Source: Solirubrobacteraceae bacterium (lineage in GTDB: Bacteria > Actinomycetota > Thermoleophilia > Solirubrobacterales > Solirubrobacteraceae). Taken from it: a stretch of 14,419 bases of DNA. The DNA is taken from assembly GCA_024710825.1 (NCBI GenBank), contig JANJUA010000009.1, positions 1-14,419 of the forward strand, given 5' to 3'. The notes under the pieces are model-generated. The model saw only the letters and a list, made by a program, of their open reading frames with translations, was not told where the DNA came from and did no database searches. Both the position numbers and the translations under genes were made by a program. Shown here one piece after another: positions 1 to 8,126 of this stretch (position 1 is the stretch's first letter; every line of letters starts with the position of its first letter).

Positions 1-2
1 CG

Positions 3-203
3 GCTCGCGGCGAGGTCGAGCGAGCCGTGCAGGCGATGGAGGACGTGCGCCGCATCAAGTCGCAGCTGACGAACGCCGCGAACGGCATCGAGTCGGCCCG
101 GGCGATCCTCGACACGATGGCCGCGGGCGTGCGCGCTCACCTGTCGGCGCTGGACGCGCTGCTGGCGCCCGAGACGCCGGAGGCCGGCCCCCCCGGGCTC
201 TAG
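3..203 (+). CDS. 3' end of an unidentified gene, C-terminal helical segment
   Basis: An open frame enters from the left edge and ends at TAG 201-203, giving 66 residues; the 5' part is outside the window. The segment is Ala/Glu/Arg-rich with regularly spaced hydrophobics (for example MEDVRRIKSQL and ARAILDTMAAGV), so it is probably an amphipathic helix or coiled coil, followed by a short Pro/Gly-rich tail. I do not recognise the family with confidence; the end of a DUF2130-type coiled-coil protein is one possibility, held only weakly. Its TAG lies inside the CTAG that flanks the insertion sequence, so the protein end is unchanged by the insertion. Before the insertion this gene and sco1 would have been convergent, with 11 bp between their stop codons. 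Confidence 0.6.
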   Translation, partial: ARGEVERAVQAMEDVRRIKSQLTNAANGIESARAILDTMAAGVRAHLSALDALLAPETPEAGPPGL

Positions 204-1549
<1,346 letters not shown>

Positions 1550-1560
1550 ATCGCTCCGGC

Positions 1561-2223
1561 TCACGCCTCGGCGAGCAGCACCCGCAGATCGTGGGCGAGG
1601 TCGGCGGGATCGAGCGGACGGCCGGCGGAGTGCACCGCGCGCAGCCGGCCGCGCGCGTCGACCAGCCAGATGCTCGCCGTGTGGGCGCTCTCCGGCCGGC
1701 CCGGCGTCTGCGGCGCCGCGAAGTACCCCTCCCAGACCGGCTCGAGCTGCTCGCGTGTGCCGATCAGGTAGCGGAGCTCGCCGTGCAGGCGGTGGCGGTC
1801 GAGCCAGTCGCGGACGGCCTCCCGCGTGTCGCCCGCGGGATCGACGCTGACCGCCAGCACGGTCGCTCGCCGTGCGTCCGGGCCGAGCGCCTCCAGCGCG
1901 GCGCGGATCTCCTGAGCTATCAGCGGGCAGACGTCGGGGCAGCGCGTGTAAAGGAACGTGACCGCGTACGGGCGTCCGACGAGGTCCGCGGAGTCGACGG
2001 CGCCGCCCCGCGCCGCCGGCAGCCGGATGCGCGGCGCCGGGGCGCCGGCCAGGCCCTCGGGCAGCGCGTCGCCGCGCAGGCCGGGCGGTCGAGCGCCGCT
2101 CTCGTCCCCGCCGGCGAGCGCGAGGACGACGGCGGCGACGAGCCCCACGGCGACCAGCGCGCCGAGCAGCGCGAGGCCGAGGCGCGGCGGGCCTGAGCGC
2201 CCTGTGTCCGTCGGGTCCCGCAC
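1561..2223 (-). CDS. sco1: SCO1/SenC-family copper chaperone for cytochrome c oxidase
   Basis: SCO proteins deliver copper to, or reduce, the CuA site of cytochrome oxidase at the outer face of the membrane. From the chosen start the protein has 220 residues. One membrane anchor lies near residues 15-37. A thioredoxin-like domain carries the copper ligands C95 and C99 (the CPDVCP motif) and H181 (SAHTASIW), all present. I chose GTG 2223 because AAGGGAGG lies just upstream on the coding strand. An in-frame ATG at 2274 would add 17 residues but has no ribosome binding site. The gene is divergent from ctaA, and the pairing of two oxidase-assembly genes supports the call. Its 3' end now abuts the insertion sequence, with 11 bases left between the CTAG and the TGA. 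Confidence 0.92.
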   Translation of the reverse strand: MRDPTDTGRSGPPRLGLALLGALVAVGLVAAVVLALAGGDESGARPPGLRGDALPEGLAGAPAPRIRLPAARGGAVDSADLVGRPYAVTFLYTRCPDVCPLIAQEIRAALEALGPDARRATVLAVSVDPAGDTREAVRDWLDRHRLHGELRYLIGTREQLEPVWEGYFAAPQTPGRPESAHTASIWLVDARGRLRAVHSAGRPLDPADLAHDLRVLLAEA

Positions 2224-2435
2224 TGCGCCTCCCTTGCTGGTCGAACGCCGGGCCACCCGCCGCAGCCCGGTCATCCGGCGGGAGCGGGCCCGGCCGGAGC
2301 CGCGACGCTATCCCCGGGCCTCGTTGCTCCAACCGTGGGAACTACGGAGGTGCGCCGGGGAAACCACCGGGCGGCTTGCGGGTCGATCTCGGATGGCGCC
2401 GGAGAACGACGGATGCGGGCCGTCCGGGGCGGGTC
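2224..2435. other. sco1-ctaA divergent intergenic region
   Basis: About 210 bases lie between the sco1 start and the ctaA -10 box. Apart from the sco1 ribosome binding site, the only candidate signal is TAGCGT on the minus strand (2310-2305), which fits a TANNNT -10 box for sco1 and would give a leader of roughly 75 bases. I see no convincing -35, operator or RNA gene. Confidence 0.4.
2228..2235 (-). promoter_or_regulatory. Strong ribosome binding site that decides the sco1 start
   Basis: On the minus strand AAGGGAGG is followed by CGCA and GTG 2223. No comparable purine stretch precedes the upstream in-frame ATG at 2274. Confidence 0.75.
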
Positions 2436-2441
2436 TAGGTT
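2436..2441 (+). promoter_or_regulatory. ctaA -10 box placed for a leaderless transcript
   Basis: TAGGTT fits TANNNT. Exactly 8 bases separate it from the GTG at 2450, so transcription should begin at or next to the start codon. No Shine-Dalgarno sequence precedes the GTG, which agrees with leaderless translation. Confidence 0.6.
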
Positions 2442-2449
2442 GACCCGGC

Positions 2450-3457
2450 GTGACCCCCGCCCCTGCCCTCGCCGCCGAAGACCGTGCGCTCGGGGCGTTT
2501 CGCCTCACCACCGCCATCACCCTCGTCGCGACCTTCGTGCTCGTCGTGATCGGCGGCATCGTGCGCGTCAGCGACTCGGGCCTCGGCTGCGGCCCGGCGG
2601 GAAGCGGCACGCACGGCTGGCCGCTGTGCGAGGGGGGCCTGGTCCCCGCGGCCTCGGCCGCCTCCGTCGTCGAGTACAGCCACCGCATCGCCGCCGCCGT
2701 CGTGACCGTGCTGATCGGGCTGCTGATCTGGCAGGCGCTGCGCCGCCTGCGCGATCAGCGACGGCTGGTCGCCGGGTCCGTCGTGGCCGGTGTCCTCGTC
2801 CTCGTCCAGGCCGGGCTGGGAGGGCTGACCGTCGAGCACGGCCTCGAGGAGCTGCTCGTCGCCGCCCATCTCGCGCTCGCCATGGTGCTGCTCGGCCTGC
2901 TCCTGCTGCTGCGCCGGTGGTCGACCACCGCGCCGCTCCCGGCGCCGCGTCGGCGCTCGGTGCTCGGCGCGCTCACCGCGCTGGCCGCCGCTCTGGTGCT
3001 GGTCACCGTCACCACCGGCGGCTGGGTGGCGGGCACCGAGGGCCACGGCACCCCGGACCAGCCGGTCGCCGGCCAGGCCCACGTCGCGTGTGGCACCGGC
3101 TGGTCGACGAGGGCGTTCCCCGGCTGCATCGGCCGGTTCCCGGGCTTCGGTCAGAGCCGGCTCGCCGACATCCAGCTCGTCCACCGGTCGGCCATGTACC
3201 TGGCCGCGGCGGCCGTCCTGGCCATGGCCGCGGCGGCGATGGTGGCGGGCGCGGGCAGCCCGGCGTTCGCGCTGGCGGCGTTCCTGCTGCTCGCCCAGGT
3301 GGCGCTCGGCGCGCTGAACGTCTGGCTCGGCAAGCATGCCGGGCTGATCGTCGGCCACCTCGCGCTCGGCACGCTGCTGTGGATGGTGGTCGTGCAGGCG
3401 GGCGCGTCGCTGCTGCCCGGCGTCAGAGGCGGACCGGCAGCGTCTTCAACTGGTTGA
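2450..3457 (+). CDS. ctaA: Haem A synthase (CtaA/COX15)
   Basis: CtaA oxidises the C8 methyl of haem O to the formyl group of haem A in the cytoplasmic membrane, for insertion into cytochrome oxidase. The 335-residue protein has about eight hydrophobic segments in two similar halves. The expected haem-ligand histidines are present: H78 (EYSHR, with the conserved Glu E75), H140 (AAHLALA), H245 (QLVHRSAMY) and H303 (VGHLALG). Two cysteine pairs, C47/C60 and C214/C226, sit in the outside loops where Bacillus CtaA also has disulfide-forming pairs. The GTG start at 2450 is set by the -10 box 8 bases upstream and by the N-terminal match. The last 35 bases overlap the end of the convergent P450 gene. 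With sco1 it indicates an aa3-type oxidase in this organism. Confidence 0.93.
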   Translation: MTPAPALAAEDRALGAFRLTTAITLVATFVLVVIGGIVRVSDSGLGCGPAGSGTHGWPLCEGGLVPAASAASVVEYSHRIAAAVVTVLIGLLIWQALRRLRDQRRLVAGSVVAGVLVLVQAGLGGLTVEHGLEELLVAAHLALAMVLLGLLLLLRRWSTTAPLPAPRRRSVLGALTALAAALVLVTVTTGGWVAGTEGHGTPDQPVAGQAHVACGTGWSTRAFPGCIGRFPGFGQSRLADIQLVHRSAMYLAAAAVLAMAAAAMVAGAGSPAFALAAFLLLAQVALGALNVWLGKHAGLIVGHLALGTLLWMVVVQAGASLLPGVRGGPAASSTG

Positions 3458-4652
3458 CGAACGGCGACTCGACGTGCTCGGGCGCGTCCGCGAGCTCCAT
3501 GCCCGGGTAGCGCGCGAGCGTCTCCTCGAACAGGATCCGCAGCTCCAGCCGGGCCAGGGCGGTCCCGAGGCAGAAGTGCCGGCCACCCGCGCCGAACGCC
3601 TGGTGCTCGGGGTTGCGAGTGACGTCGAAGCGGTCGGGGTCCTCGTAGCGCGTCTCGTCGCGGTTTGAGGAGACGTACCACATGACGACCTTGTCGCCGG
3701 CCCGGATCGTCCGGCCGTGCAGCTCGGTGTCGACCGTGGCGGTGCGGCGGAAGTGGGCGAACGCGGGGAACATCCGCAGCGCCTCTTCGACGGCGCTCGG
3801 GATGAGCGCCGGATCGTCGAGCAGCAGCCGGCGCTGGTCGGGGTGCTCCAGCAGCGCCCGCATGCCGCTGGAGTACGTCGCCTTCGTGCTGTCGTTGCCG
3901 GCGGCGACGAGCAGGAAGAAGCCCATGACGATCTCGTGCTCCTCCAGCCCGCGGCCGTCGAGCTCGGCGTGGACGAGGACGCTGGTGAGGTCGTCGGTGG
4001 GGCGCTCGCGGCGCTCGGCGATGAGCCGGCGGCAGCGCTCGAAGATCTCGGGGACGTCGCGCCGCATGACCGCCTCCGGGCCCTCCGGGTTGAGATCCGG
4101 GTCGCCGGCGCCGAGCGTCGCGTTCATGAGGCGCGCCCAGATGGCGTCGTCCTCCGGCGGGATGCCCATGAAGCTGCCGATGACCCGCGAGACGACGGGC
4201 TGGGCGACGTCCGTGACGAGGTCGCAGGTCTCGCGGCCCTCGAGCCCGTCGAGCACGCCGCACGCGATCGCGCGGATCTCCTCCTCGTGCTCGGCGATCC
4301 GCTTCGGCGTGAAGCCGCGCTGGAAGAGCGCCTTCAGCCGGTCGTGCTTCGGCGGGTCCATCCCGATGAACATCGCCCGCACGAGCTCCAGCGGCATGAT
4401 CGCGTCGGTCAGCGCGGTGATGCCGCCGAGCTCCGACGAGTAGGTCCGCCAGTCGCGCGTGACCGCGTGGACGTCGTCGGCCGTCGTCACCGACCAGAAG
4501 CCGGCCTCCTGCGGGTACTCCGTGATCCGCCGGGTGAAGTGCACGGGACATTCCGCGCGCAGCCGCCGGAACGTGTCGTGCGGCGGTCCGTCGGTCCACA
4601 GCTCGCGCTCGCCGACGAGCAGGTCGTCGAGTCGGGACAGGTCGGTCGACAT
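3423..4652 (-). CDS. Cytochrome P450 monooxygenase
   Basis: This is a soluble haem-thiolate monooxygenase of 409 residues, the normal length for bacterial P450s. It needs a ferredoxin and reductase that are not encoded nearby. The I-helix oxygen-activation motif AGNDST lies at 251-256, the K-helix ExxR is E290-R293, and the haem-binding loop FGAGGRHFCLG has the cysteine ligand at C361. That loop is one residue longer than the usual FxxGxxxC spacing, which I recall from CYP124/CYP125-type lipid and sterol hydroxylases; this hints at a hydrophobic substrate but does not prove one. ATG 4652 is preceded by a G-rich stretch about 7 bases upstream. The gene lies 61 bp downstream of the FGGY kinase but has its own -10 box and operator. 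Its 3' end overlaps ctaA by 35 bp. The substrate is unknown. Confidence 0.93.
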   Translation of the reverse strand: MSTDLSRLDDLLVGERELWTDGPPHDTFRRLRAECPVHFTRRITEYPQEAGFWSVTTADDVHAVTRDWRTYSSELGGITALTDAIMPLELVRAMFIGMDPPKHDRLKALFQRGFTPKRIAEHEEEIRAIACGVLDGLEGRETCDLVTDVAQPVVSRVIGSFMGIPPEDDAIWARLMNATLGAGDPDLNPEGPEAVMRRDVPEIFERCRRLIAERRERPTDDLTSVLVHAELDGRGLEEHEIVMGFFLLVAAGNDSTKATYSSGMRALLEHPDQRRLLLDDPALIPSAVEEALRMFPAFAHFRRTATVDTELHGRTIRAGDKVVMWYVSSNRDETRYEDPDRFDVTRNPEHQAFGAGGRHFCLGTALARLELRILFEETLARYPGMELADAPEHVESPFVNQLKTLPVRL

Positions 4653-4665
4653 GGGTACGCCCCCC

Positions 4666-4681
4666 GGTTGGTCAGCCAGCC
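4666..4681. promoter_or_regulatory. Palindromic operator upstream of the P450, copy A
   Basis: GGTTGGTCAGCCAGCC is an imperfect palindrome (consensus GGYTGGYCGRCCARCC) and differs at one base from the copy at 7644-7659. It lies between the P450 -10 box and start codon, a repressing position. The size and symmetry fit a TetR-family repressor; no regulator gene is in the window. Confidence 0.65.
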
Positions 4682-4687
4682 AGGCCG

Positions 4688-4693
4688 ACCCTA
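4688..4693 (-). promoter_or_regulatory. P450 -10 box
   Basis: TAGGGT on the minus strand lies 6 bp upstream of operator copy A. TAGGCA, 17 bp further upstream, is a weak -35 candidate. The same TAGGGT precedes operator copy B at the lyase gene. Confidence 0.55.
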
Positions 4694-4713
4694 CAGCGTC
4701 GAGCGCAGGTTGC

Positions 4714-6237
4714 CTACGCCTGGTTGAGTCGGGCGAAGGTCCGCCTCTGACCTCGGTAGAGCCGCGGCAGCTCGCGTGCCAGGCGGGCGTAGGCCTTGCG
4801 CGCCGTCGGCTCGGGCGTGAAGACCCGGTCGACCGGCACGAGGCCCGCCACCGCCTCGCGCTCGACCGCTCCCACGCCGAGCGCGCCCAGCAGGCCGGCG
4901 CCGCGCAGCGGGGCAAGCGCCGGATCCTCGACCCGCTCGATGCGGCGGTCGAGCACGTCGGCGAAGATCTGGCACCACAGGTCGGCGACCGCGCCGCCGC
5001 CGATGATCCGCAGCGACGGCAGGCGGCGGCCGATGAAGCGCTCCACGCCGGCCAGCAGCCAGCGCGCGTTGTAGGCGACGCCTTCGAGCACCGCGCGCGC
5101 CAGCTCGGCGCGCGAGGCGCACAGCGAGAGGTTGTGCCAGCCTCCGCGGGCGCGGCGGTCGGACACCGGCGAGCGCTCGCCCGCCAGCCACGGCGCGAAG
5201 ATCACCCCGCCGCTGCCCGGGGTCGCCCGCGCGGCCAGCGCGACGAGCTCCTCGTACGTTCCGCCCAGCACGTGGTCGCGCAGCCACTGCAGGCAGGCGC
5301 CGGCCGAGTCCTGGCAGTCGGCGATCACGTAGCCGGCGGGCGGCAGCCCCGGCACCGAGGCGATCGAGCGCAGCGGGTCGGTCTTCTTGCTCGGCACCGG
5401 GCAGGAGATCCACGAGGTGGTGCTGATCGCGACGTGGCCGGCGAAGTCGTCAAGCGCGCCGGCCCCCACCGCGGCGGCGTGCAGGTCGGCGGTGCCCGCC
5501 ACCACCGGCACGCCGTCGGCCAGCCCCAGCTCGCGGGCGACGTCCGGTCGCACGTTCCCGACGACGGTCGCCGTCGGCACCAGCGGCGCGAGGCGGTTCG
5601 CGTCGATGCCCGCGAGCGCCACGAGCTCGGCGGCGTACTCGATGCGGTCCGGTCGCCGGTTGTCGGTCAGCCACGCGGCGATCATCGACGCGGGACTGGC
5701 CACGGGGCGTCCGCTGAAGCGCATCGTCAGGTAGTCGGCCGGCTCCAGGAACCAGCGCGCCGCGGCGGCGACGTCGGGCTGTTCGCGCTGGAGATGCAGC
5801 ATGTGGCTGATCGGGTCGCCCCCGGTCGGGGAGGGGGCGCCGCCGGTTCGCCTGATCCAGGCCGCCAGCCGCCGCGGGTGGTAGCCGAGCAGCGGGCCGC
5901 CGATCAGCTCCTGAGCGTGCCGGCGGCCGCGTGTGTCCTCCCACAGCAGGCAGTCGCCCACCGGGCGCCCGTCGCCGTCCGTCGGGACGACGCTGCCCCA
6001 CTGCGACGTCACCGACACCGCCGCCACGTCGACCGCCCCGCCGGCCAGCGCCTCGCGCGCGGCGTCGCGGATCAGCGTCCACCACGCCTCGGCGTCCTGC
6101 ACCGCCCCGCCGTCCGGGGTGCGGCGCGTCGGCACCGGGAAGTGGCGGGCCCAGGCCACCTCGCCCGCCGTCGACACGAGCCCCACCTTCGGCCCGCCGG
6201 TGCCCTGGTCGACGGCGAGCACGAAGCGCTCGATCAT
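4714..6237 (-). CDS. FGGY-family carbohydrate kinase (xylulokinase-like)
   Basis: FGGY kinases phosphorylate a sugar, polyol or related hydroxyl with ATP. The 507-residue protein has the two actin-like domains of the family. The N-terminal phosphate loop DQGTGG starts at D10. The likely catalytic base is D251 (AGTADLHAAAVG). The second-domain segment ISTTSW is near 271-276, APWLAGERSP near 348-357, and the ATP-binding glycines GGG are at 413-415. The substrate-binding half is not close enough to any sugar kinase I can name, so specificity is open. ATG 6237 overlaps the stop of the lyase gene as ATGA, which indicates translational coupling and a shared substrate pathway. The stop is TAG 4716-4714. 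A kinase directly coupled to a phosphate-ester lyase suggests that it makes the lyase substrate. Confidence 0.9.
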   Translation of the reverse strand: MIERFVLAVDQGTGGPKVGLVSTAGEVAWARHFPVPTRRTPDGGAVQDAEAWWTLIRDAAREALAGGAVDVAAVSVTSQWGSVVPTDGDGRPVGDCLLWEDTRGRRHAQELIGGPLLGYHPRRLAAWIRRTGGAPSPTGGDPISHMLHLQREQPDVAAAARWFLEPADYLTMRFSGRPVASPASMIAAWLTDNRRPDRIEYAAELVALAGIDANRLAPLVPTATVVGNVRPDVARELGLADGVPVVAGTADLHAAAVGAGALDDFAGHVAISTTSWISCPVPSKKTDPLRSIASVPGLPPAGYVIADCQDSAGACLQWLRDHVLGGTYEELVALAARATPGSGGVIFAPWLAGERSPVSDRRARGGWHNLSLCASRAELARAVLEGVAYNARWLLAGVERFIGRRLPSLRIIGGGAVADLWCQIFADVLDRRIERVEDPALAPLRGAGLLGALGVGAVEREAVAGLVPVDRVFTPEPTARKAYARLARELPRLYRGQRRTFARLNQA

Positions 6238-7634
6238 GTCGGGTCGGGCACTCCCTGGTGCGCGTCGAGGAGCTGCGCCATGACGGTGCGGATCATCGTG
6301 TCGGCGTCGATGGTCAGGCCGCCGGGGATCCCGCCGTAGATCGCCGCCGAGGCGGCCGGCTCGTCGGCGTGCCGGCGCGCGTAGGCGACGCCCTCGGCCA
6401 GATCCTGCGCGAAGGCCTCGACGACGCTCTCCTGCAGCTGCGGGCGCGTGACCGCCATATGCAGGGCGTTCGGGTACTGGAGGCCGTTGAGGCGCCAGCC
6501 GCGCGACCGCAGGTGGTCGTTGACGTGGTAGGGGTCGAAGGCGTCCGAGCCGAAGGCGAACACGAACGTCGGCTCGCCGAGCAGATGCAGCTCCGGATGG
6601 CTGCGCACGGCGTCCTGCATGCGCGCGGAGGTGTCGAAGATGGCGCGGGCGTAGCGGCGGTAGCCGTCGCGCCCGAGCGCCACCATCGACGCCCAGGTCG
6701 CGGCGAGCAAGCCCCCGGAGCGCGAGCCCTCCAGGCCGGGCGAGAAGTACTTGCCGCCGCTCCACTCGGGCGCCATGAAGTAGGAGAGGTTGCGCAGCGC
6801 GCGGTCGCGGAAGAGCACGGTCGACGTGCCCTTCAGCGCGTAGCCGTACTTGTGCGTGTCGGCGGAGATGCTCGTCACGCCCGGCACGCGGAAGTCGAAC
6901 GGCGAGACGGAGAGCCCCGCGTCCTCGGCGAAGGGCAGGATGAAGCCGCCGAGGCACGCGTCGACGTGCAGCCCGACGCCTTGGCGCAGCGCGACCTCGC
7001 CGAGCCGCGCGATCGGGTCGATCGTCCCGTAGCCGTAGTTGCCGGCCGAGCCGACGAGCGCGACCGTGCTCTCGTCGACCAGCGCCTCGGCGGCTTCGAG
7101 GTCGACGAGCGTAGTGTCCGGGTCGATCGGCGCGCGGCGCAGCTCGATGTCGAACAGATGGCAGGCCTTGTCGAAGGCGGCGTGCGCGGTCTCGGGCTTG
7201 ACGACGTTCGGCCGGCGGATGCCGCGTTGGCGACCCTGCTCGCGGTAGACGAGCATCGCCTGGAGGATGCTTGCGGTGCCGCCGCTCGTGACCATCCCGG
7301 CCGGCTCGGCGTCCGTGACCGCGTCGGCTCCGAACAGGTCGAGCGCCATCGCGATGATCTCGCCCTCGAAGCGCGTCGCGCTCGGGCACATGTCGCGCTG
7401 GAGGGCGTTGTGATGGGCGAACAGCCCGAACACCTCGGTCAGGAACGCGTAGTGCTCGTGGTCGCCGCAGTACATCGTGCCCGAGCAGCGCCCGTCCTCC
7501 CACGTCGCGTCCTCCTCGGCGGCCAGCCCGCGCAGCTCCGCGAGGATCTCGTCGCGGTCGCGCCCGGTCTCCGGAAGCGTGCGCAGGACGGGGAAGCGGT
7601 CGCGGTAGGGATAGGCGTCGAAGAGGTCGCTCAT
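6234..7634 (-). CDS. Sphingosine-1-phosphate-lyase-like PLP enzyme (group II decarboxylase fold)
   Basis: This is a PLP-dependent lyase of 466 residues. The PLP lysine is K262 in DTHKYG. The cofactor-nitrogen Asp is D225 (HVDACLGG), and H151 probably stacks on the ring. Several stretches follow sphingosine-1-phosphate lyases rather than glutamate decarboxylases: SGTMY at 51-55, the segment NALQRDMCPS near 76-85, TSGGTASIL near 116-124, and SPGLEGSRSGG at 298-308. Known members cut a 2-amino-1-phosphate into an aldehyde and phosphoethanolamine. Unlike eukaryotic lyases there is no N-terminal membrane helix, so the enzyme should be soluble. ATG 7634 has a weak AAGG about 6 bases upstream and follows an operator-controlled promoter. 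It is the first gene of a two-gene operon with the kinase. An annotation as generic glutamate decarboxylase or aminotransferase would be less accurate. The substrate is unproven. Confidence 0.87.
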   Translation of the reverse strand: MSDLFDAYPYRDRFPVLRTLPETGRDRDEILAELRGLAAEEDATWEDGRCSGTMYCGDHEHYAFLTEVFGLFAHHNALQRDMCPSATRFEGEIIAMALDLFGADAVTDAEPAGMVTSGGTASILQAMLVYREQGRQRGIRRPNVVKPETAHAAFDKACHLFDIELRRAPIDPDTTLVDLEAAEALVDESTVALVGSAGNYGYGTIDPIARLGEVALRQGVGLHVDACLGGFILPFAEDAGLSVSPFDFRVPGVTSISADTHKYGYALKGTSTVLFRDRALRNLSYFMAPEWSGGKYFSPGLEGSRSGGLLAATWASMVALGRDGYRRYARAIFDTSARMQDAVRSHPELHLLGEPTFVFAFGSDAFDPYHVNDHLRSRGWRLNGLQYPNALHMAVTRPQLQESVVEAFAQDLAEGVAYARRHADEPAASAAIYGGIPGGLTIDADTMIRTVMAQLLDAHQGVPDPT

Positions 7635-7643
7635 GGGAGCCTT

Positions 7644-7659
7644 GGTTGGTCGGCCAGCC
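7644..7659. promoter_or_regulatory. Palindromic operator between the lyase and globin genes, copy B
   Basis: GGTTGGTCGGCCAGCC fits a 16-bp palindrome; 12 positions are exactly symmetric and the other four are transition mismatches. It shares 15 of 16 bases with copy A, and the next two bases (AG) also agree. It lies between the lyase -10 and start codon, and also over the -35 position of the divergent globin promoter, so one bound repressor could silence both directions. Confidence 0.7.
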
Positions 7660-7668
7660 AGTCGCGCG

Positions 7669-7678
7669 ACCCTAGCAT
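7669..7678. promoter_or_regulatory. Overlapping divergent -10 boxes for the lyase (minus) and globin (plus)
   Basis: ACCCTAGCAT holds TAGGGT on the minus strand (7674-7669) and TAGCAT on the plus strand (7673-7678), sharing the central TA. Both fit TANNNT. The same arrangement recurs at 12443-12452. Confidence 0.55.
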
Positions 7679-7685
7679 GTGGTCC

Positions 7686-8126
7686 GTGGGGGGCCTCCGC
7701 GACATCGAGAGCCGCGCCGACTGCGAGCGGCTGGTGACCGCGTTCTACGAGCGCGCGCTCGAGGATCCGCTGATCGGCTTCTTCTTCGTCGACGTCGCCA
7801 AGATCGACCTTGACGAGCACATCCCGGTGGTCGCGTCGTTCTGGGAGACGATCCTGCTCGGCACGCGGACCTACACCGGCGGCGCGTTCGGACCTCATGC
7901 CGCCCTGCACATGAGGGCAGAGCTCCAGGCGGGCCACTTCGAGCGCTGGCTCGTCCTGTGGCGCACGGCGGTGGACGAGCACTTCGCGGGGCCGCGGGCG
8001 GAGCTGGCCAAGGAGCACGCGCTGCGCGTCGCGGCGGCGTTCCTACGGCGGCTGCGGTCGATCCCCGCGGGCGAGCCCGGCGACGGGTTCGTCGTCTCGC
8101 TCCACGGGCCGGCCGGCTCAGGCTGA
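7686..8126 (+). CDS. Group III truncated haemoglobin
   Basis: This is a small haem protein with the 2-over-2 globin fold, thought to bind oxygen or handle NO or peroxide; the physiological role of group III members is unsettled. Family marks, numbered from the alternative ATG 7677, are FYERALEDPLIGFFF (23-37), the distal-region H48, FW at 55-56, the GTRTYTGG stretch, the probable proximal H78 (AALHMRAEL) and HFERWLVLW (87-95). I prefer GTG 7686, which lies 7 bases after TAGCAT and would be leaderless (146 residues). ATG 7677 would add three residues, but it overlaps the -10 box and has no ribosome binding site. The gene is divergent from the lyase and overlaps the end of cobB by 9 bp. The C-terminal 20 residues extend past the globin fold. 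Confidence 0.88.
   Translation: MGGLRDIESRADCERLVTAFYERALEDPLIGFFFVDVAKIDLDEHIPVVASFWETILLGTRTYTGGAFGPHAALHMRAELQAGHFERWLVLWRTAVDEHFAGPRAELAKEHALRVAAAFLRRLRSIPAGEPGDGFVVSLHGPAGSG

Noticed and set aside
4714..7503. Long minus-strand open frame spanning kinase and most of the lyase
   Set aside because: Its upstream part is an Arg/Pro-rich out-of-frame reading of the lyase gene. The real kinase begins at ATG 6237, with the family N-terminus and an ATGA overlap.
5931..7676. Long plus-strand open frame leading into the globin
   Set aside because: It is antisense to the lyase and kinase, has Arg/Ala-rich low-complexity sequence, and is a consequence of high GC. Only the last 146-149 codons are a recognisable protein.
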